Shown: positions 28,103 through 37,901 of the stretch, piece after piece
How the letters are laid out: every line of letters starts with the position of its first letter
Numbering within the stretch: position 1 is the first letter of the stretch
Source of the DNA: Xanthomonas theicola
GTDB lineage: Bacteria > Pseudomonadota > Gammaproteobacteria > Xanthomonadales > Xanthomonadaceae
Assembly (NCBI RefSeq): GCF_014236795.1
Contig: NZ_CP049017.1
Span: forward strand, 2,396,001 to 2,460,000
Length of the DNA: 64,000 nucleotides
Reading direction: 5' to 3'
Position numbers and translations under genes: made by a program
Notes under the pieces: generated by a model
Told to the model about the DNA's origin: nothing
The model's database searches: none
The model's input: the letters and a program-made list of their open reading frames with translations, nothing else

Positions 28103-29865
28103 ACGATCCGTCGGCCGACCAGGCCAAGTCGCTGCGCAAGCTTGGCAGCCTGCGCACGTTGTGGCCGTTCGTGCGGCGCCAACGCGGCCTGTTCGGCGCG
28201 TGGCTGGCCGCGCTGGCGGTCTCCTCCAGCGCGACGCTGAGTCTGCCGGTGGCGGTGCGGCAGATGATCGACCACGGCTTCAGCGACGGCGACAAGATCA
28301 ACCAGTCCTTCGCGTTGCTGTTCGCGGTGGCGGTGGTGCTGGCGATCGCCACCGCAATGCGCTTCTATTTCGTGTCCTTGCTCGGCGAAAGAGTGATCGC
28401 CGACCTGCGCGGGCGCCTGTACGCGCACCTGCTCGGATTGCACGCCGGCTTCCACGACCGCAACCGCAGCGGCGAGTTGGTCTCGCGGCTGTCGGCCGAC
28501 AGTGAACTGCTGCGCGGGGTGATCGGCAGCACCATGTCGGTGGCGCTGCGCAGCATGGTGACGGTGATCGGCAGCGTCGTGATGCTGTTCGCGACCAGCC
28601 CGCACCTGGCCGCCTACGCGCTGCTCGGCATCCCGCTGGCGGTACTGCCGATCGTGCTCGGCGCGCGGCGTCTGCAGAAGATCTCGCGTGCCAGCCAGGA
28701 TCGCGTCGCCGACGCCAACACCCTGGCCGCCGAAACCCTGGGGGCGGTGCGCACGGTGCAGGCGCATGCGCGCGAACCCTACGAGCGCGGCCGCTTCGGC
28801 CAGGCGCTGGCGCTGTCGGTGGACGTGGCGCGCAGACGGGTCGGCGCGCAGGCGCTGATCACCGCCGCAGCGATCGTGCTGGTGTTCGGCGCGATCGTCC
28901 TGGTGCTGTGGTCCGGCGCGCACGAGGTGGCGGCCGGCGAACTGAGCGCCGGCGCGCTCGGCCAGTTCGTGCTGTACGCGATGTTCGGCGGCGGCTCGGT
29001 GGCTTCGCTGGCCGAAGTCTGGAACGACCTGCAGCGCGCGGCCGGCGGCATGGGCCGCATCGCCGAGCTGTTCGACGAACGCCCCGAGGTGGTGGCGCCG
29101 GCGCTGCCGCGCGCGCTGCCGCAGCCGCTGCACGGCGAAGTGCGCTTCGAGGACGTGGTGTTCCGCTATCCGCAGCGCCCCGACCATCCCGCGCTGGACG
29201 GCTTCGATCTGCATGTGCGGCCCGGCGAGAGCGTGGCCCTGGTCGGCCCCTCCGGTGCCGGCAAGAGCACCGTGCTGTCGCTGCTGCTGCGCTTCCACGA
29301 TCCACAGTCGGGCACACTGCGGGTGGACGGCGCCGCGCTGCGCGAGCTGGACCCGGCGGCGCTGCGCGAACGCATCGGCCTGGTGCCGCAGCATCCGACC
29401 CTGTTCGCGGCCAGCGCCGCCGACAACATCCGCTACGGCCGGCTCGAGGCCAGCGACGCCGAGGTCGAGGCCGCGGCGCAGGCGGCCGAGGCCGACACGT
29501 TCATCCGCCAATTGCCGCACGGCTACGCCAGCGAGCTGGGCGAGCGCGGCGCGCGCCTGTCCGGCGGCCAGCAGCAGCGCATCGCCATCGCCCGCGCCCT
29601 GCTCAAGGACGCGCCGATCCTGCTGCTGGACGAAGCCACCAGTGCGCTGGACGCCCAGAGCGAATACGCCGTGCAGCAGGCGCTGGAACGGCTGATGGCC
29701 GGGCGCACCACGCTGGTGATCGCGCACCGCCTGGCGACGGTGCTCAAGGCCGACCGCATCGTGGTGATGGACCATGGCCGCATCGTCGCCCAGGGCACCC
29801 ATGCCCAACTGCTGGCGCAGGGCGGCCTGTACGCAGAACTGGCACGGCTGCAATTCATCGACTGA
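28099..29865 (+). CDS. ABC transporter, MsbA/LmrA-like half-transporter
   Basis: The 588-residue protein fuses six membrane helices (about residues 25-315) with one ATPase domain. Walker A is GPSGAGKST, the Q-loop IGLVPQHP, the signature LSGGQQQRIAIARALL, Walker B ILLLDEATSALD, and the switch IAHRLATV. It is a homodimeric type IV exporter, probably for lipid or hydrophobic compounds; substrate cannot be told from sequence. A lipid A flippase MsbA is usually encoded next to lpxK, which is absent here, so this is probably a paralogue. It overlaps yigZ by 4 bp. Confidence 0.9.
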   Translation: MNDPSADQAKSLRKLGSLRTLWPFVRRQRGLFGAWLAALAVSSSATLSLPVAVRQMIDHGFSDGDKINQSFALLFAVAVVLAIATAMRFYFVSLLGERVIADLRGRLYAHLLGLHAGFHDRNRSGELVSRLSADSELLRGVIGSTMSVALRSMVTVIGSVVMLFATSPHLAAYALLGIPLAVLPIVLGARRLQKISRASQDRVADANTLAAETLGAVRTVQAHAREPYERGRFGQALALSVDVARRRVGAQALITAAAIVLVFGAIVLVLWSGAHEVAAGELSAGALGQFVLYAMFGGGSVASLAEVWNDLQRAAGGMGRIAELFDERPEVVAPALPRALPQPLHGEVRFEDVVFRYPQRPDHPALDGFDLHVRPGESVALVGPSGAGKSTVLSLLLRFHDPQSGTLRVDGAALRELDPAALRERIGLVPQHPTLFAASAADNIRYGRLEASDAEVEAAAQAAEADTFIRQLPHGYASELGERGARLSGGQQQRIAIARALLKDAPILLLDEATSALDAQSEYAVQQALERLMAGRTTLVIAHRLATVLKADRIVVMDHGRIVAQGTHAQLLAQGGLYAELARLQFID

Positions 29866-29972
29866 GCACGCTGCGCTAACGTTGGCGGGACTACGGTCCC
29901 GCTGCGCCCCGGCGCCGACATCGCCGGCGGCGCACTCCAGCGCGATGAGTCGCATTCGACAGGAGACACGCC

Positions 29973-30185
29973 ATGTCCTTTCGCCAACTGCCCGCCCTCG
30001 GTCCCGACGGCGAGGCCTATCTGATCACAGAGTTCCAGGACGAAGCTCAGCATCAGCAGCAGGCGCAGCACGATGCGCCCTGCGGACCGGCGCTGCGCTA
30101 CGAACTGGCCGATGGCCGCAAGCTGATCCGCCGCGGCCAGCAATTCACCACCACCGGCGGCGAGCTGACCCTGACCGCGGTGTGA
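29973..30185 (+). CDS. Small hypothetical protein, 70 residues
   Basis: The frame starts MSFRQLPALGPDGEAYLITE and ends LIRRGQQFTTTGGELTLTAV. The codon use is normal, and a good ribosome binding site (AGGAG at about 29960-29964) lies upstream. It has a Gln/His-rich middle (about residues 24-36). No domain is recognised. The Shine-Dalgarno sequence and coding bias support a real gene. Confidence 0.7.
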   Translation: MSFRQLPALGPDGEAYLITEFQDEAQHQQQAQHDAPCGPALRYELADGRKLIRRGQQFTTTGGELTLTAV

Positions 30186-30410
30186 GCGCGCATGCGCGAT
30201 GCGCGCAAAGGAGACGACGCGCTGCGTCGGCCTCCTGTGCGACAGTGCACGGCGCAAGTGGTCAATGATTGGCCAAGCCTCTTGACACGTCCGCCCATCA
30301 AGGCGCGCAGGCACTTATCCACATGTTTGCGCGCATTCCATCCACACCACCTGTGGATGACGCGCAGTCGCGTTTCCGGTCGCAGCCGATGGAGCCGCTC
30401 CTACAACCGG

Positions 30411-31523
30411 TTAGCACGGCAATACCCGGCCGATGCCACTGGCGTCGATCTCGGCGGCGGCCGCATCCAGCGCCGACGCGACGATGGCGTGATCGAAACC
30501 GATGCGGAAATGCAGCTCACCGGCCGGCGTGCGCGAGGAATGGATCGAGGCCAGGCTGACGCCGTGGCGTTCGAACACGTACAGCAAGGCGCGCAGCGAA
30601 CCGGCGCGGTCCTCGGGCAGATACACGCTGAGGGTCAGCTGCTCGGTCAGATCGGCGAGCAGGTAGCCGACCCGTTCGTAGCGGTAGTTGCCGTGCGCGA
30701 TCGCGGTCTCGCCCAGCGCCTGGCGATTGGCGTCGAGGAACTCGGCGCGGAACTGCGCGCGCGCCGCGTCGTCGCCACGGCCGACCTGATCGCGCAACCG
30801 CGACAGTTGCGCGATCAATCCGTCGAGCACGCCGCCGACATGCGGGTTGCCGAACTGGATGTCCTCGTAGATGGCCGGGTTCAACGCCAAGATGCGCGCG
30901 ATGATCGCGGTGTCCAGTTCGAACGAGGCCGAACGGTACGGCATCAGCGCCTCCAGCGATCCCAGCGTCGGCGCATGCTCGCGCAGCACGCCGGCCTGGG
31001 CCAGATGGCTGCCATGCACCATCGCCTGCACCAGCGCCATCACCCGGTCGTGGTGGTCGGGCGTGCTGCGCACGCATTCGGCCTCCAGCGCCGCGCACAG
31101 CTGCTGCAGCCACGCGCGCCAGTGCGCCAGCCGCGCCTCGCACACCACCAGCACGCGGCCCTTCAGGGTGGGCGATTTCGGCGGCGCGGTCATCGGGTGC
31201 AGGCCGGCCACCTCCGCCTGCGAGGCCAGCATCGCCGCCACCGGCTCGCGCTTGACCGAGGTCACGTCCAGCCACAGCTGCCCGGATTCGCGGCCGCCGG
31301 CGCGGCGCACGTAGTCGCCGATCAACGCCGGCGTGTGCCGGATCGGCGCGGAGAAGATCAGCACCTGCGCGCGGTGCAGCAACGCGTCCGGATCCAGCGA
31401 CTGCGGATCGGCCGGATCGTGCCCGACCACATGCAGTTGCATGCGCTCGTGGAAGAACCGGCTGAGCCAGCAGCCGTAGGCGCCGGCGCTGCCGACGATG
31501 CCGACCACCGGGCGCAGGCTCAC
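30411..31523 (-). CDS. tyrA: Prephenate dehydrogenase with C-terminal ACT-like domain
   Basis: The 370-residue enzyme starts at GTG 31523, overlapping the pdxY stop (GTGA). An N-terminal NAD-binding motif is GIVGSAGAYG about residues 8-17, with LHPMTAPP and HDRVMALVQAMVHGS in the catalytic domain. The C-terminal 80 residues resemble an ACT regulatory domain (LPEDRAGSLRALLYVFERHG, then VSLASIHSSRTPAGELHFR), as in enzymes feedback-inhibited by aromatic amino acids. It oxidises prephenate toward tyrosine. No fused chorismate mutase is present. Confidence 0.86.
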   Translation of the reverse strand: MSLRPVVGIVGSAGAYGCWLSRFFHERMQLHVVGHDPADPQSLDPDALLHRAQVLIFSAPIRHTPALIGDYVRRAGGRESGQLWLDVTSVKREPVAAMLASQAEVAGLHPMTAPPKSPTLKGRVLVVCEARLAHWRAWLQQLCAALEAECVRSTPDHHDRVMALVQAMVHGSHLAQAGVLREHAPTLGSLEALMPYRSASFELDTAIIARILALNPAIYEDIQFGNPHVGGVLDGLIAQLSRLRDQVGRGDDAARAQFRAEFLDANRQALGETAIAHGNYRYERVGYLLADLTEQLTLSVYLPEDRAGSLRALLYVFERHGVSLASIHSSRTPAGELHFRIGFDHAIVASALDAAAAEIDASGIGRVLPC

Positions 31524-32428
31524 GCCAGGCGCTCGACGGCGAAGCGCAGCGGCGTGGCCAGCGCCGCCGGCGCGGCGGCGAGCACGTCCAGTTCCTCGTA
31601 GCCCGCGGCCAGGGTCGCTTCCAGCGCCGCGTGCACGCCGGCGATGGCGCGGCCGATCGCCAGCTCGAACGCGTCGCCGCGCAACAGGAACGCGACCAGC
31701 AGCGACATCAGCACGTCGCCGGTGCCGGCCACGTCCACCGGCAGCAGCGGCGAGCGCCAGCAGTAGACCGCCTCGCGGCTCACCGCCAGCGTCAGCAGTT
31801 GCCCTTCGTCGCCGCCGACGCTGTGCGCCAACACCCACTGCGGCCCACGCGCGAGCAGCGCCCGCGCCGCGACGACGGCATCGTCCTGGGCCAGCGCCGG
31901 CAGCCCGGTCAGGCGGCCGAGCTCGAACGCGTTCGGCGCGACCAGCCACGCATGCGGCAGCAGGCGTTCGGCGAACACGGTCTCCAGCCCCGGCTCGACG
32001 TAGGGCCCGGTATGCGTATCGCCGATCACTGGATCCAGGCAATAGCGCAGCGCCGGGCACTGCGGCAGGGTGGCGTCGAGCCAGTCGGCGAACGCAGCGC
32101 CGTTGCCGACGCTGCCGAAGTAGCCGGACACCAGCATGCGCGCGCGCTGCGGCAGGCCGCGCTCGCTGGCGCCGAGCAGCAGGTCGGCGAACCAGTCGCA
32201 GGGCAGCACCTTGCCGCGCAGCGTCGCGTAGAACGGCGCATTGCTCAGCAACGTGGTTGGAATCTCGGCCACGCGCAGGCCCAGCGCTCGCAGCGGCGGG
32301 ACCGCCGCGCTGTTGCCGGCGTGGCCGTAGACCAATTGCGACTGCACGGAAACGACGTCGACCGGAACCGGCCCATCGGGGCGCTGGCGACGGCCGTGGA
32401 TCAGGTGGCTTTCGGCGAATGGAATCAT
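31520..32428 (-). CDS. pdxY: Pyridoxal kinase PdxY
   Basis: The 302-residue ribokinase-fold enzyme has VVSVQSQLVYGHAGNSAAVP (about residues 25-44), the segment YCLDPVIGDTHTGPYV, APNAFELGRLTG, and the anion-hole motif DVAGTGDVLMSLLVAF. It phosphorylates pyridoxal to pyridoxal 5'-phosphate in the salvage pathway. The first 20 residues (RQRPDGPVPV) are longer than in E. coli PdxY; an internal start is possible but no better codon is present. It overlaps tyrA by 4 bp. Confidence 0.9.
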   Translation of the reverse strand: MIPFAESHLIHGRRQRPDGPVPVDVVSVQSQLVYGHAGNSAAVPPLRALGLRVAEIPTTLLSNAPFYATLRGKVLPCDWFADLLLGASERGLPQRARMLVSGYFGSVGNGAAFADWLDATLPQCPALRYCLDPVIGDTHTGPYVEPGLETVFAERLLPHAWLVAPNAFELGRLTGLPALAQDDAVVAARALLARGPQWVLAHSVGGDEGQLLTLAVSREAVYCWRSPLLPVDVAGTGDVLMSLLVAFLLRGDAFELAIGRAIAGVHAALEATLAAGYEELDVLAAAPAALATPLRFAVERLA

Positions 32429-32448
32429 CGCCGTAGTCTAAGGCTTGG

Positions 32449-32515
32449 CGGGACTCGGGACGGCAGAATGATGTCTCGGCGCAAATCGCTGTCGAGCGAT
32501 TTGATGAAAAAAAGC
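32449..32515. repeat. Dispersed repeat, copy 1, with short hairpin
   Basis: This stretch (GGGACTCGGGACGGCAG then ATGATGTC) is repeated with few changes at about 42168-42225. Inside it, AAATCGCT at 32483-32490 and AGCGATTT at 32495-32502 form an 8-bp hairpin around GTCG; the other copy keeps the stem with loop GTCA. It lies between pdxY and dnaJ, just upstream of pdxY. Confidence 0.7.
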
Positions 32516-32564
32516 GCGAGATATTTGAAGAAAAAAAGCGGATTTTTCGCAACTTCAGCCCAAC

Positions 32565-32608
32565 CGCTTTTCTGTAGGAGAGGCTTTAGCCCCTCCTACA
32601 GAAAAGCG
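32565..32608. repeat. Long inverted repeat of the TGTAGGAG type
   Basis: CGCTTTTCTGTAGGAGAGGC at 32565-32584 pairs with GCCCCTCCTACAGAAAAGCG at 32589-32608 with a single mismatch and a 4-nt TTTA loop. The TGTAGGAG core recurs at about 7972, 39723 and 42281 in this window. It resembles Xanthomonas REP-like elements and may act as a transcript-end structure after dnaJ. Confidence 0.8.
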
Positions 32609-32665
32609 ACGATGCCGCGCACTGGCGACCATCCCCCCGGTCCCGAGTCCCGAACCGAACCACAC

Positions 32666-33796
32666 TCACGACGTCATCCGGTCCCAGAAGCCCTTGACGC
32701 CATCGATGAAGGTGGCCGACTTCGGCGAATGCTTGCGCGCGTCCTCGCCGGTGAAGGTGGATTCGAACTGCTCCAGCAGCTTGCGTTGATCGGCGGTGAG
32801 GTTGACCGGCGTTTCCACCACCACGCGGCAGTACAGATCGCCCTCGCTGCGGCTGCGTACCGAGCGCACGCCCTTGCCGCGCAGCCGGAACAGCTTGCCG
32901 GTCTGGGTCTCGGCGGGAATGCGGATCTCCGCCTCGCCGCCCAGCGTGGCCACGCGCACGGTATCGCCGAGCGCGGCCTGGGAGATGCGGATCGGCACTT
33001 CGCAATGCAGGTCGTCGCCGTCGCGCTGGAAGATCGCGTGCTCGCGCACTCGCACTTCCACGTACAGGTCGCCGGCCGGGGTACCGGCCGGACCGGCCTC
33101 GCCCTCGCCGGACAGGCGGATGCGGTCGCCGCTGTCCACGCCGGGCGGGATCTTGACCGACAGCACCTTGGCTTCCTCGACGCGGCCGGCGCCATGGCAG
33201 ATACCGCACGGGTTCTGCACGATCTGGCCGCGGCCGGCGCAATGCGGGCAACTCTGCTGCATCGCGAAGATGCCGCGCTGGATCCGGACCTGGCCGCGGC
33301 CCTGGCAGGTGCCGCAGATCTCGACCTTGCCGTCTTCCGAACCGCTGCCATGGCAGTGCGCGCATTCGCCCAGGGTCGGAATCTCGATGCGCCGCTCGAT
33401 CCCGGCCACCGCCTCTTCCAGGTCCAGCTCCAGCACGTAGCCGATGTCGGCGCCGCGCCGCGCCGAACGGCCGCCGCCGGCACCGCCGAAGATGTTGCCG
33501 AAGATGTCGCCGAAGATGTCGCCCATGTCCGGGCCGCCCGGACCGCCGCCGCCCGGACCGCCAATGCCGTGTGCGAACGCGGCATGGCCGTGCGCGTCGT
33601 ACAGGCGCCGCTTGTTGCCGTCGGACAGCACCTCGTAGGCTTCTTTGCATTCCTTGAACGCCGCTTCGGCCGCATGGTCGCCCGGATTGCGGTCGGGATG
33701 GTGCTTCATTGCGCAGCGGCGATACGCCTTCTTGAGTTCGTCGTCGCCGGCGGTGCGGGCCACGCCCAGCACATCGTAGTAGTCGCGTTTGCTCAT
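32666..33796 (-). CDS. dnaJ: Chaperone DnaJ
   Basis: The 376-residue co-chaperone has a J domain with HPD ([11 protein letters not shown] about residues 34-44) and a Gly/Phe-rich linker ([20 protein letters not shown]). Its zinc centre has four CxxCxGxG-type repeats ([32 protein letters not shown]), followed by the C-terminal substrate domain. It delivers unfolded proteins to DnaK. It is the last gene of the leftward hrcA-grpE-dnaK-dnaJ set. ATG 33796 is preceded by three GGGACTC heptamers in the dnaK-dnaJ spacer. Confidence 0.97.
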   Translation of the reverse strand: MSKRDYYDVLGVARTAGDDELKKAYRRCAMKHHPDRNPGDHAAEAAFKECKEAYEVLSDGNKRRLYDAHGHAAFAHGIGGPGGGGPGGPDMGDIFGDIFGNIFGGAGGGRSARRGADIGYVLELDLEEAVAGIERRIEIPTLGECAHCHGSGSEDGKVEICGTCQGRGQVRIQRGIFAMQQSCPHCAGRGQIVQNPCGICHGAGRVEEAKVLSVKIPPGVDSGDRIRLSGEGEAGPAGTPAGDLYVEVRVREHAIFQRDGDDLHCEVPIRISQAALGDTVRVATLGGEAEIRIPAETQTGKLFRLRGKGVRSVRSRSEGDLYCRVVVETPVNLTADQRKLLEQFESTFTGEDARKHSPKSATFIDGVKGFWDRMTS

Positions 33797-33801
33797 TGAT
33801 C

Positions 33802-33829
33802 GGGACTCGGGACTCGGGACTCGGGACCC
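33802..33829. repeat. Short heptanucleotide tandem repeat in the dnaK-dnaJ spacer
   Basis: Three perfect GGGACTC units followed by GGGACCC sit directly upstream of dnaJ. The same spacer contains further GGGTCCC and GAGTCCC pieces at about 33941-33960. The unit is the same as in the 12-copy array after smpB. Confidence 0.85.
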
Positions 33830-33963
33830 GGCAGGAAATGGGAGTGATTCAAAGCAGCTACTCCAGGCGATGCGCAATGGCAGGACCGGAAAACAGCGTC
33901 GGACCGGAAAACAGCGGGACCCGGCAAGTCGCCTTGCCGAGTCCCGGGTCCCGGGTCCCGGCC

Positions 33964-35892
33964 TTACTTCTTATCGTCCTTGACTTCGGTGAACTCGGCA
34001 TCGACCACGTCGTCGCCGGCCGCGGCCTGTGCGCCGCCCGCCGGGGCCGCGCCCGGTTGTGGCGGCTCGCCGCCGGCGGCCGCGGCCGCATACAGCGACT
34101 GCCCCACTTCTTCCAGCGCCTTGGTCCTGGCCTCGATCTGGCTCTTGTCGTCGCCCTTCATCGCCGTCTCCAGGTCCGCCAGCGCCGACTCGACCTTGCC
34201 GATCACGTCGCCGCCGACCTTGCTGCCGTGCTCGGTGATCGCGCTGCGGGTGGCGTGGATCAGGCCGTCGGCCTGGTTGCGCGCCTGCACCAGCTCGTGG
34301 AACTTCTTGTCTTCCTCGCGGTTGGCTTCGGCGTCGGCGACCATCCGCTGGATCTCGTCGTCCGACAGGCCGGAACCGGCCTTGATCTCGACCTTCTGCT
34401 GCTTGTTGGTCTTCTTGTCCTTGGCCGAGACGTGCAGGATGCCGTTGGCGTCGATGTCGAAGGACACCTCCACCTGCGGCAGGCCGCGCGGCGCCGGCTC
34501 GATGCCGGACAGGTCGAACTTGGCCAGCGACTTGTTGTAGCGGGCCTGCTCGCGCTCGCCCTGCAGCACGTGCACGGTCACCGCGGACTGGTTGTCCTCG
34601 GCGGTGGAGAAGGTCTGCGAGGCCTTGGTCGGGATCGTGGTGTTCTTCTCGATGATCTTGGTGAACACCCCGCCCAGGGTCTCGATGCCCAGGCTCAGCG
34701 GGGTCACGTCGAGCAGCAGCACGTCCTTGACGTCGCCGGCCAGCACCCCGCCCTGGATCGCGGCGCCCAGCGCCACGGCCTCGTCGGGGTTGACGTCCTT
34801 GCGCGGTTCCTTGCCGAAGAACTCGGCCACCGCCTGCTGCACCTTGGGCATGCGGGTCTGGCCGCCGACCAGGATCACCTCGGTCACGTCGCTGGCGCGC
34901 AGGCCGGCGTCGTTGAGCGCGGTGCGACACGGCTCGATGGTGCGCTTGACCAGGTCCTCGACCAGCGCCTCGAGCTTGGCCCGGGTCAGCTTGATGTTGA
35001 GGTGCTTGGGGCCCGACGCGTCGGCGGTCACGTACGGCAGGTTGACTTCGGTCTGCTGCGAGGACGACAGCTCGATCTTGGCGCGCTCGGCCGCATCCTT
35101 CAGGCGCTGCAGCGCCAGCGGATCCTTGCGCAGGTCGATGCCCTGGTCCTTGTTGAATTCCTCGACCAGGTAGTCGATGACGCGCTTGTCGAAGTCTTCG
35201 CCGCCCAGGAAGGTGTCGCCGTTGGTGGCCAGCACCTCGAACTGCTTCTCGCCGTCGACATTGGCGATCTCGATGATCGACACGTCGAAGGTGCCGCCGC
35301 CCAGGTCGTACACCGCGATCTTGCGGTCGCCGCCCTGGCCCTTGTCCAGGCCGTAGGCCAGCGCCGCGGCGGTCGGCTCGTTGATGATGCGCTTGACGTC
35401 CAGACCGGCGATGCGGCCGGCGTCCTTGGTCGCCTGGCGCTGGCTGTCGTTGAAGTACGCCGGCACGGTGATGACCGCCTCGGTGACCGCCTCGCCCAGG
35501 AACGCCTCGGCGGTCTTCTTCATCTTCTCCAGCACCTGCGCGGAGATCTCCTGCGAGGCCAGCTTGCGGCCGTCGGCGGTGGCCACCCACGCATCGCCGT
35601 TGTCGTGCTGGACGATGCCGTACGGGACCAGGCCGATGTCCTTCTGCACCTCGGCGTCGGTGAACTTGCGGCCGATCAGCCGCTTCACCGCGTAGAAGGT
35701 GTTCTTCGGATTGGTGACCGCCTGGCGCTTGGCCGAGGCGCCCACCAGCACTTCACCGTCCTTGGTGTAGGCGACGATCGAAGGCGTGGTGCGGTCGCCC
35801 TCGGAATTCTCGATGACGCGGGCCTTGCCGCCGTCCATGATCGCCACGCACGAGTTGGTCGTGCCCAGGTCGATGCCGATGATCTTGCCCAT
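33964..35892 (-). CDS. dnaK: Chaperone DnaK (Hsp70)
   Basis: The 642-residue Hsp70 begins [17 protein letters not shown]. Its ATPase motifs include the phosphate loop above, [40 protein letters not shown] and [10 protein letters not shown]. The substrate-binding domain ([14 protein letters not shown]) and a lid follow, and the C-terminus ends in Gly/Ala/Pro then [12 protein letters not shown]. It refolds proteins with DnaJ and GrpE. A good sigma-32 promoter lies at 35947-35974, so dnaK can be heat-induced independently of hrcA-grpE. Confidence 0.98.
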   Translation of the reverse strand: MGKIIGIDLGTTNSCVAIMDGGKARVIENSEGDRTTPSIVAYTKDGEVLVGASAKRQAVTNPKNTFYAVKRLIGRKFTDAEVQKDIGLVPYGIVQHDNGDAWVATADGRKLASQEISAQVLEKMKKTAEAFLGEAVTEAVITVPAYFNDSQRQATKDAGRIAGLDVKRIINEPTAAALAYGLDKGQGGDRKIAVYDLGGGTFDVSIIEIANVDGEKQFEVLATNGDTFLGGEDFDKRVIDYLVEEFNKDQGIDLRKDPLALQRLKDAAERAKIELSSSQQTEVNLPYVTADASGPKHLNIKLTRAKLEALVEDLVKRTIEPCRTALNDAGLRASDVTEVILVGGQTRMPKVQQAVAEFFGKEPRKDVNPDEAVALGAAIQGGVLAGDVKDVLLLDVTPLSLGIETLGGVFTKIIEKNTTIPTKASQTFSTAEDNQSAVTVHVLQGEREQARYNKSLAKFDLSGIEPAPRGLPQVEVSFDIDANGILHVSAKDKKTNKQQKVEIKAGSGLSDDEIQRMVADAEANREEDKKFHELVQARNQADGLIHATRSAITEHGSKVGGDVIGKVESALADLETAMKGDDKSQIEARTKALEEVGQSLYAAAAAGGEPPQPGAAPAGGAQAAAGDDVVDAEFTEVKDDKK

Positions 35893-35946
35893 TGGAATGA
35901 CTCCTGAAATTTCTGGTGTCCGGCCGCTGCCGGGGGTCTGGTTCGG

Positions 35947-35974
35947 ATATAGGGATGGCCGCAGTTCATTCAAG
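35947..35974 (-). promoter_or_regulatory. Sigma-32 (heat shock) promoter of dnaK
   Basis: On the minus strand CTTGAA (35974-35969) and CCCTATAT (35954-35947) are 14 bp apart, close to the sigma-32 consensus CTTGAA-N(11-16)-CCCCATNT. The start codon of dnaK is 54 bp downstream of the -10 box. No CIRCE repeat (TTAGCACTC-N9-GAGTGCTAA) was seen here. Confidence 0.65.
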
Positions 35975-36039
35975 CCATCGCCGCAAATTGGCGTTCCGCT
36001 GCAGCCGCGCCCGATTCAGGCGCAGATCGCACGGCGCGC

Positions 36040-36561
36040 TCAGTCGTGCTTGGCCACTACCACCAGGGCCGGCCGCAGCAAACGCTCGTTGAGCAGGTAC
36101 CCCTTCTGGAACACCTGCACCACGTGCCCGGGGGCCACGCCCTCGGCCTCGGCCTGGCTGATCGCCTGGTGATGATCCGGATTGAACGGCTGCCCGGTCG
36201 GATCGAGCAGGGTCAGGCCGTTGTCGGCGGCGACCTTGAGCAACTGCTTGTAGGTCAGTTCCAGGCCGTCGCGCAGCGGGCTGGGCGCACTGCCGGCGGC
36301 GGTCAGGCCGGCATCCAGGCTGTCGAACACCGGCAGCAAGTCGCCGAGCAGGCGCTCGTTGGCGAACCTGCGCGCCTGCTCGACGTCGCGGGCGATGCGC
36401 TTGCGCTGATTTTCCAGGTCGGCGCGCTCGCGCAGCGCATCGGCCTTGACCAGCGCCAGTTCACTGCGCAGCGTCTCGAGCTGCGCCTGCAGCGGATCGG
36501 TCGACGGTTGCTGGGCCTCGGTCAGGTGTTCAGAATCGAATTCGGGGTGGTCTTGGTTCAT
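36040..36561 (-). CDS. grpE: Nucleotide exchange factor GrpE
   Basis: The 173-residue protein has a long N-terminal helix ([20 protein letters not shown], then [20 protein letters not shown]) and the GrpE signature [20 protein letters not shown], then [20 protein letters not shown] and [20 protein letters not shown]. It releases ADP from DnaK. It lies between hrcA and dnaK, with 147 bp to the dnaK start. Confidence 0.97.
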   Translation of the reverse strand: MNQDHPEFDSEHLTEAQQPSTDPLQAQLETLRSELALVKADALRERADLENQRKRIARDVEQARRFANERLLGDLLPVFDSLDAGLTAAGSAPSPLRDGLELTYKQLLKVAADNGLTLLDPTGQPFNPDHHQAISQAEAEGVAPGHVVQVFQKGYLLNERLLRPALVVVAKHD

Positions 36562-36730
36562 TTCCGGTTCCCTGGCGGGAGGTGCGCCCGCCCTACCGCA
36601 CCACCTATGTGGGCGTCCGGGGGGGATTCAAGATGCTGTGTTGCATCTTCGGGATTGGGGATTGGGGATTGGCCACAGCGGCGGCACGGTGCGCGCCGGC
36701 GGCTCCATGCCCGTCCTGCCCCAGGCCCGG

Positions 36731-37789
36731 CTAGCGTTCCGCCGGCGGGGTCGGGTCCAGCGCCGCGCCCAGCACGTCGGCGGCGATCTGCACCAGCGGG
36801 ATCACCCGGTCGTAGTCCATGCGCTTGGGCCCGATCACCCCCAGCACGCCCAGCACTCGGCCGCCGGCCAGGTAGGGCGCGGTGACCAGCGACACGCTCT
36901 CCAGCGGCACCACCCCGGTCTCCTCCCCGATGAAGATGCGCACCCCCGGCGCGCGGATGGTGCGCTCGAGCAGCTGCAGGATCTCGCGCTTGCTGGCGAA
37001 GATCTCGAACAGCTCGCGCAGCCGCTCCAGGTCCGAGAGGTCCTGCACACCCATCAGCTTGGTCTGCCCGGCCAGCACCATGTCGTCGCCGGCCGGCGCC
37101 AGCGCCTGCTCGGCCAGTTCCACGCTGTGCGCCAGCAGCAGCTCCATCTCGTCGCGCGCGTGGCGCAGCTCGCGCACCAGGCTGGCGCGGATGTCGGCCA
37201 GCGCACGGCCGGCGAAATGCGCGTTCAGGTAATTGGCCACGCGCTCCAGCTCGGCCGGCTCGTAGGCCTTGCGCGGCTCGATGACCCGGTTCTGCACCTC
37301 GTTGTCGGCGAACACCAGGATCGCCAGCACGCGGCGCGCGTCCAGCGGCACGAAGTCGATGTGCCGGAACGCGAACTGCTCGCGCTTGGGCGCGCTGACC
37401 ACGCCGACGAAATGGGTCATCGCCGACAGCAGCTCCGAGGCGCTGCCGAGCAGCGCCTGGGTGCCGGCGGCGCTGGCCATCTCCGCGCGCAGCCGCGCCA
37501 CCTCGCCCTCGCCCGGCGGGCGCATCTGTACCAGGCTGTCGACGAACACCCGGTAGCCGGTGGCGGTGGGAATGCGCCCGGCCGAGGTATGCGGCGAACT
37601 GAGCAGGCCGGCGTCCTCCAGGTCGGCGAGGATGTTGCGGATCGTCGCCGGGCTCACGTCCAGCCCGGCGTGGCGGGCCAGGGTCTGCGAGCCGACCGGT
37701 TCGCCGTCGCGGATATAGCGCGAGATCAGCGTGCGCAGCAGCTGCCGGGCACGCGGGTCGAGCGAGGAATGGACCGGAGAGGCGCGCAT
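36731..37789 (-). CDS. hrcA: Heat-inducible transcription repressor HrcA
   Basis: The 352-residue protein has an N-terminal winged helix (LDPRARQLLRTLISRYIRDG; EPVGSQTLARHAGLDVSPAT; IRNILADLEDAGLLSSPHTS) followed by the GAF-like HrcA domain ending in VLGVIGPKRMDYDRVIPLVQ. HrcA normally binds CIRCE elements and depends on GroEL. No CIRCE is visible upstream of this cluster, so its targets are probably elsewhere, such as groESL. A sigma-32-like box (CTTGCC at 37844-37839 and CCATTATC at 37824-37817) precedes it. It is the first gene of the chaperone cluster. Confidence 0.95.
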   Translation of the reverse strand: MRASPVHSSLDPRARQLLRTLISRYIRDGEPVGSQTLARHAGLDVSPATIRNILADLEDAGLLSSPHTSAGRIPTATGYRVFVDSLVQMRPPGEGEVARLRAEMASAAGTQALLGSASELLSAMTHFVGVVSAPKREQFAFRHIDFVPLDARRVLAILVFADNEVQNRVIEPRKAYEPAELERVANYLNAHFAGRALADIRASLVRELRHARDEMELLLAHSVELAEQALAPAGDDMVLAGQTKLMGVQDLSDLERLRELFEIFASKREILQLLERTIRAPGVRIFIGEETGVVPLESVSLVTAPYLAGGRVLGVLGVIGPKRMDYDRVIPLVQIAADVLGAALDPTPPAER

Positions 37790-37901
37790 GGAATCAACCC
37801 GTGAGACTGGACACTAGATAATGGCTGCATGCCGGCTTGGCAAGCCATTGGCCCACCTGCCCGCGCGTGCTAGCGTTGCGCGGCCTCGGATTCCGACCCC
37901 C

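Noticed and set aside
37790..37901. CIRCE element or LexA box between hrcA and recN.
   Set aside because: Neither TTAGCACTC-N9-GAGTGCTAA nor a convincing SOS-box palindrome is present.
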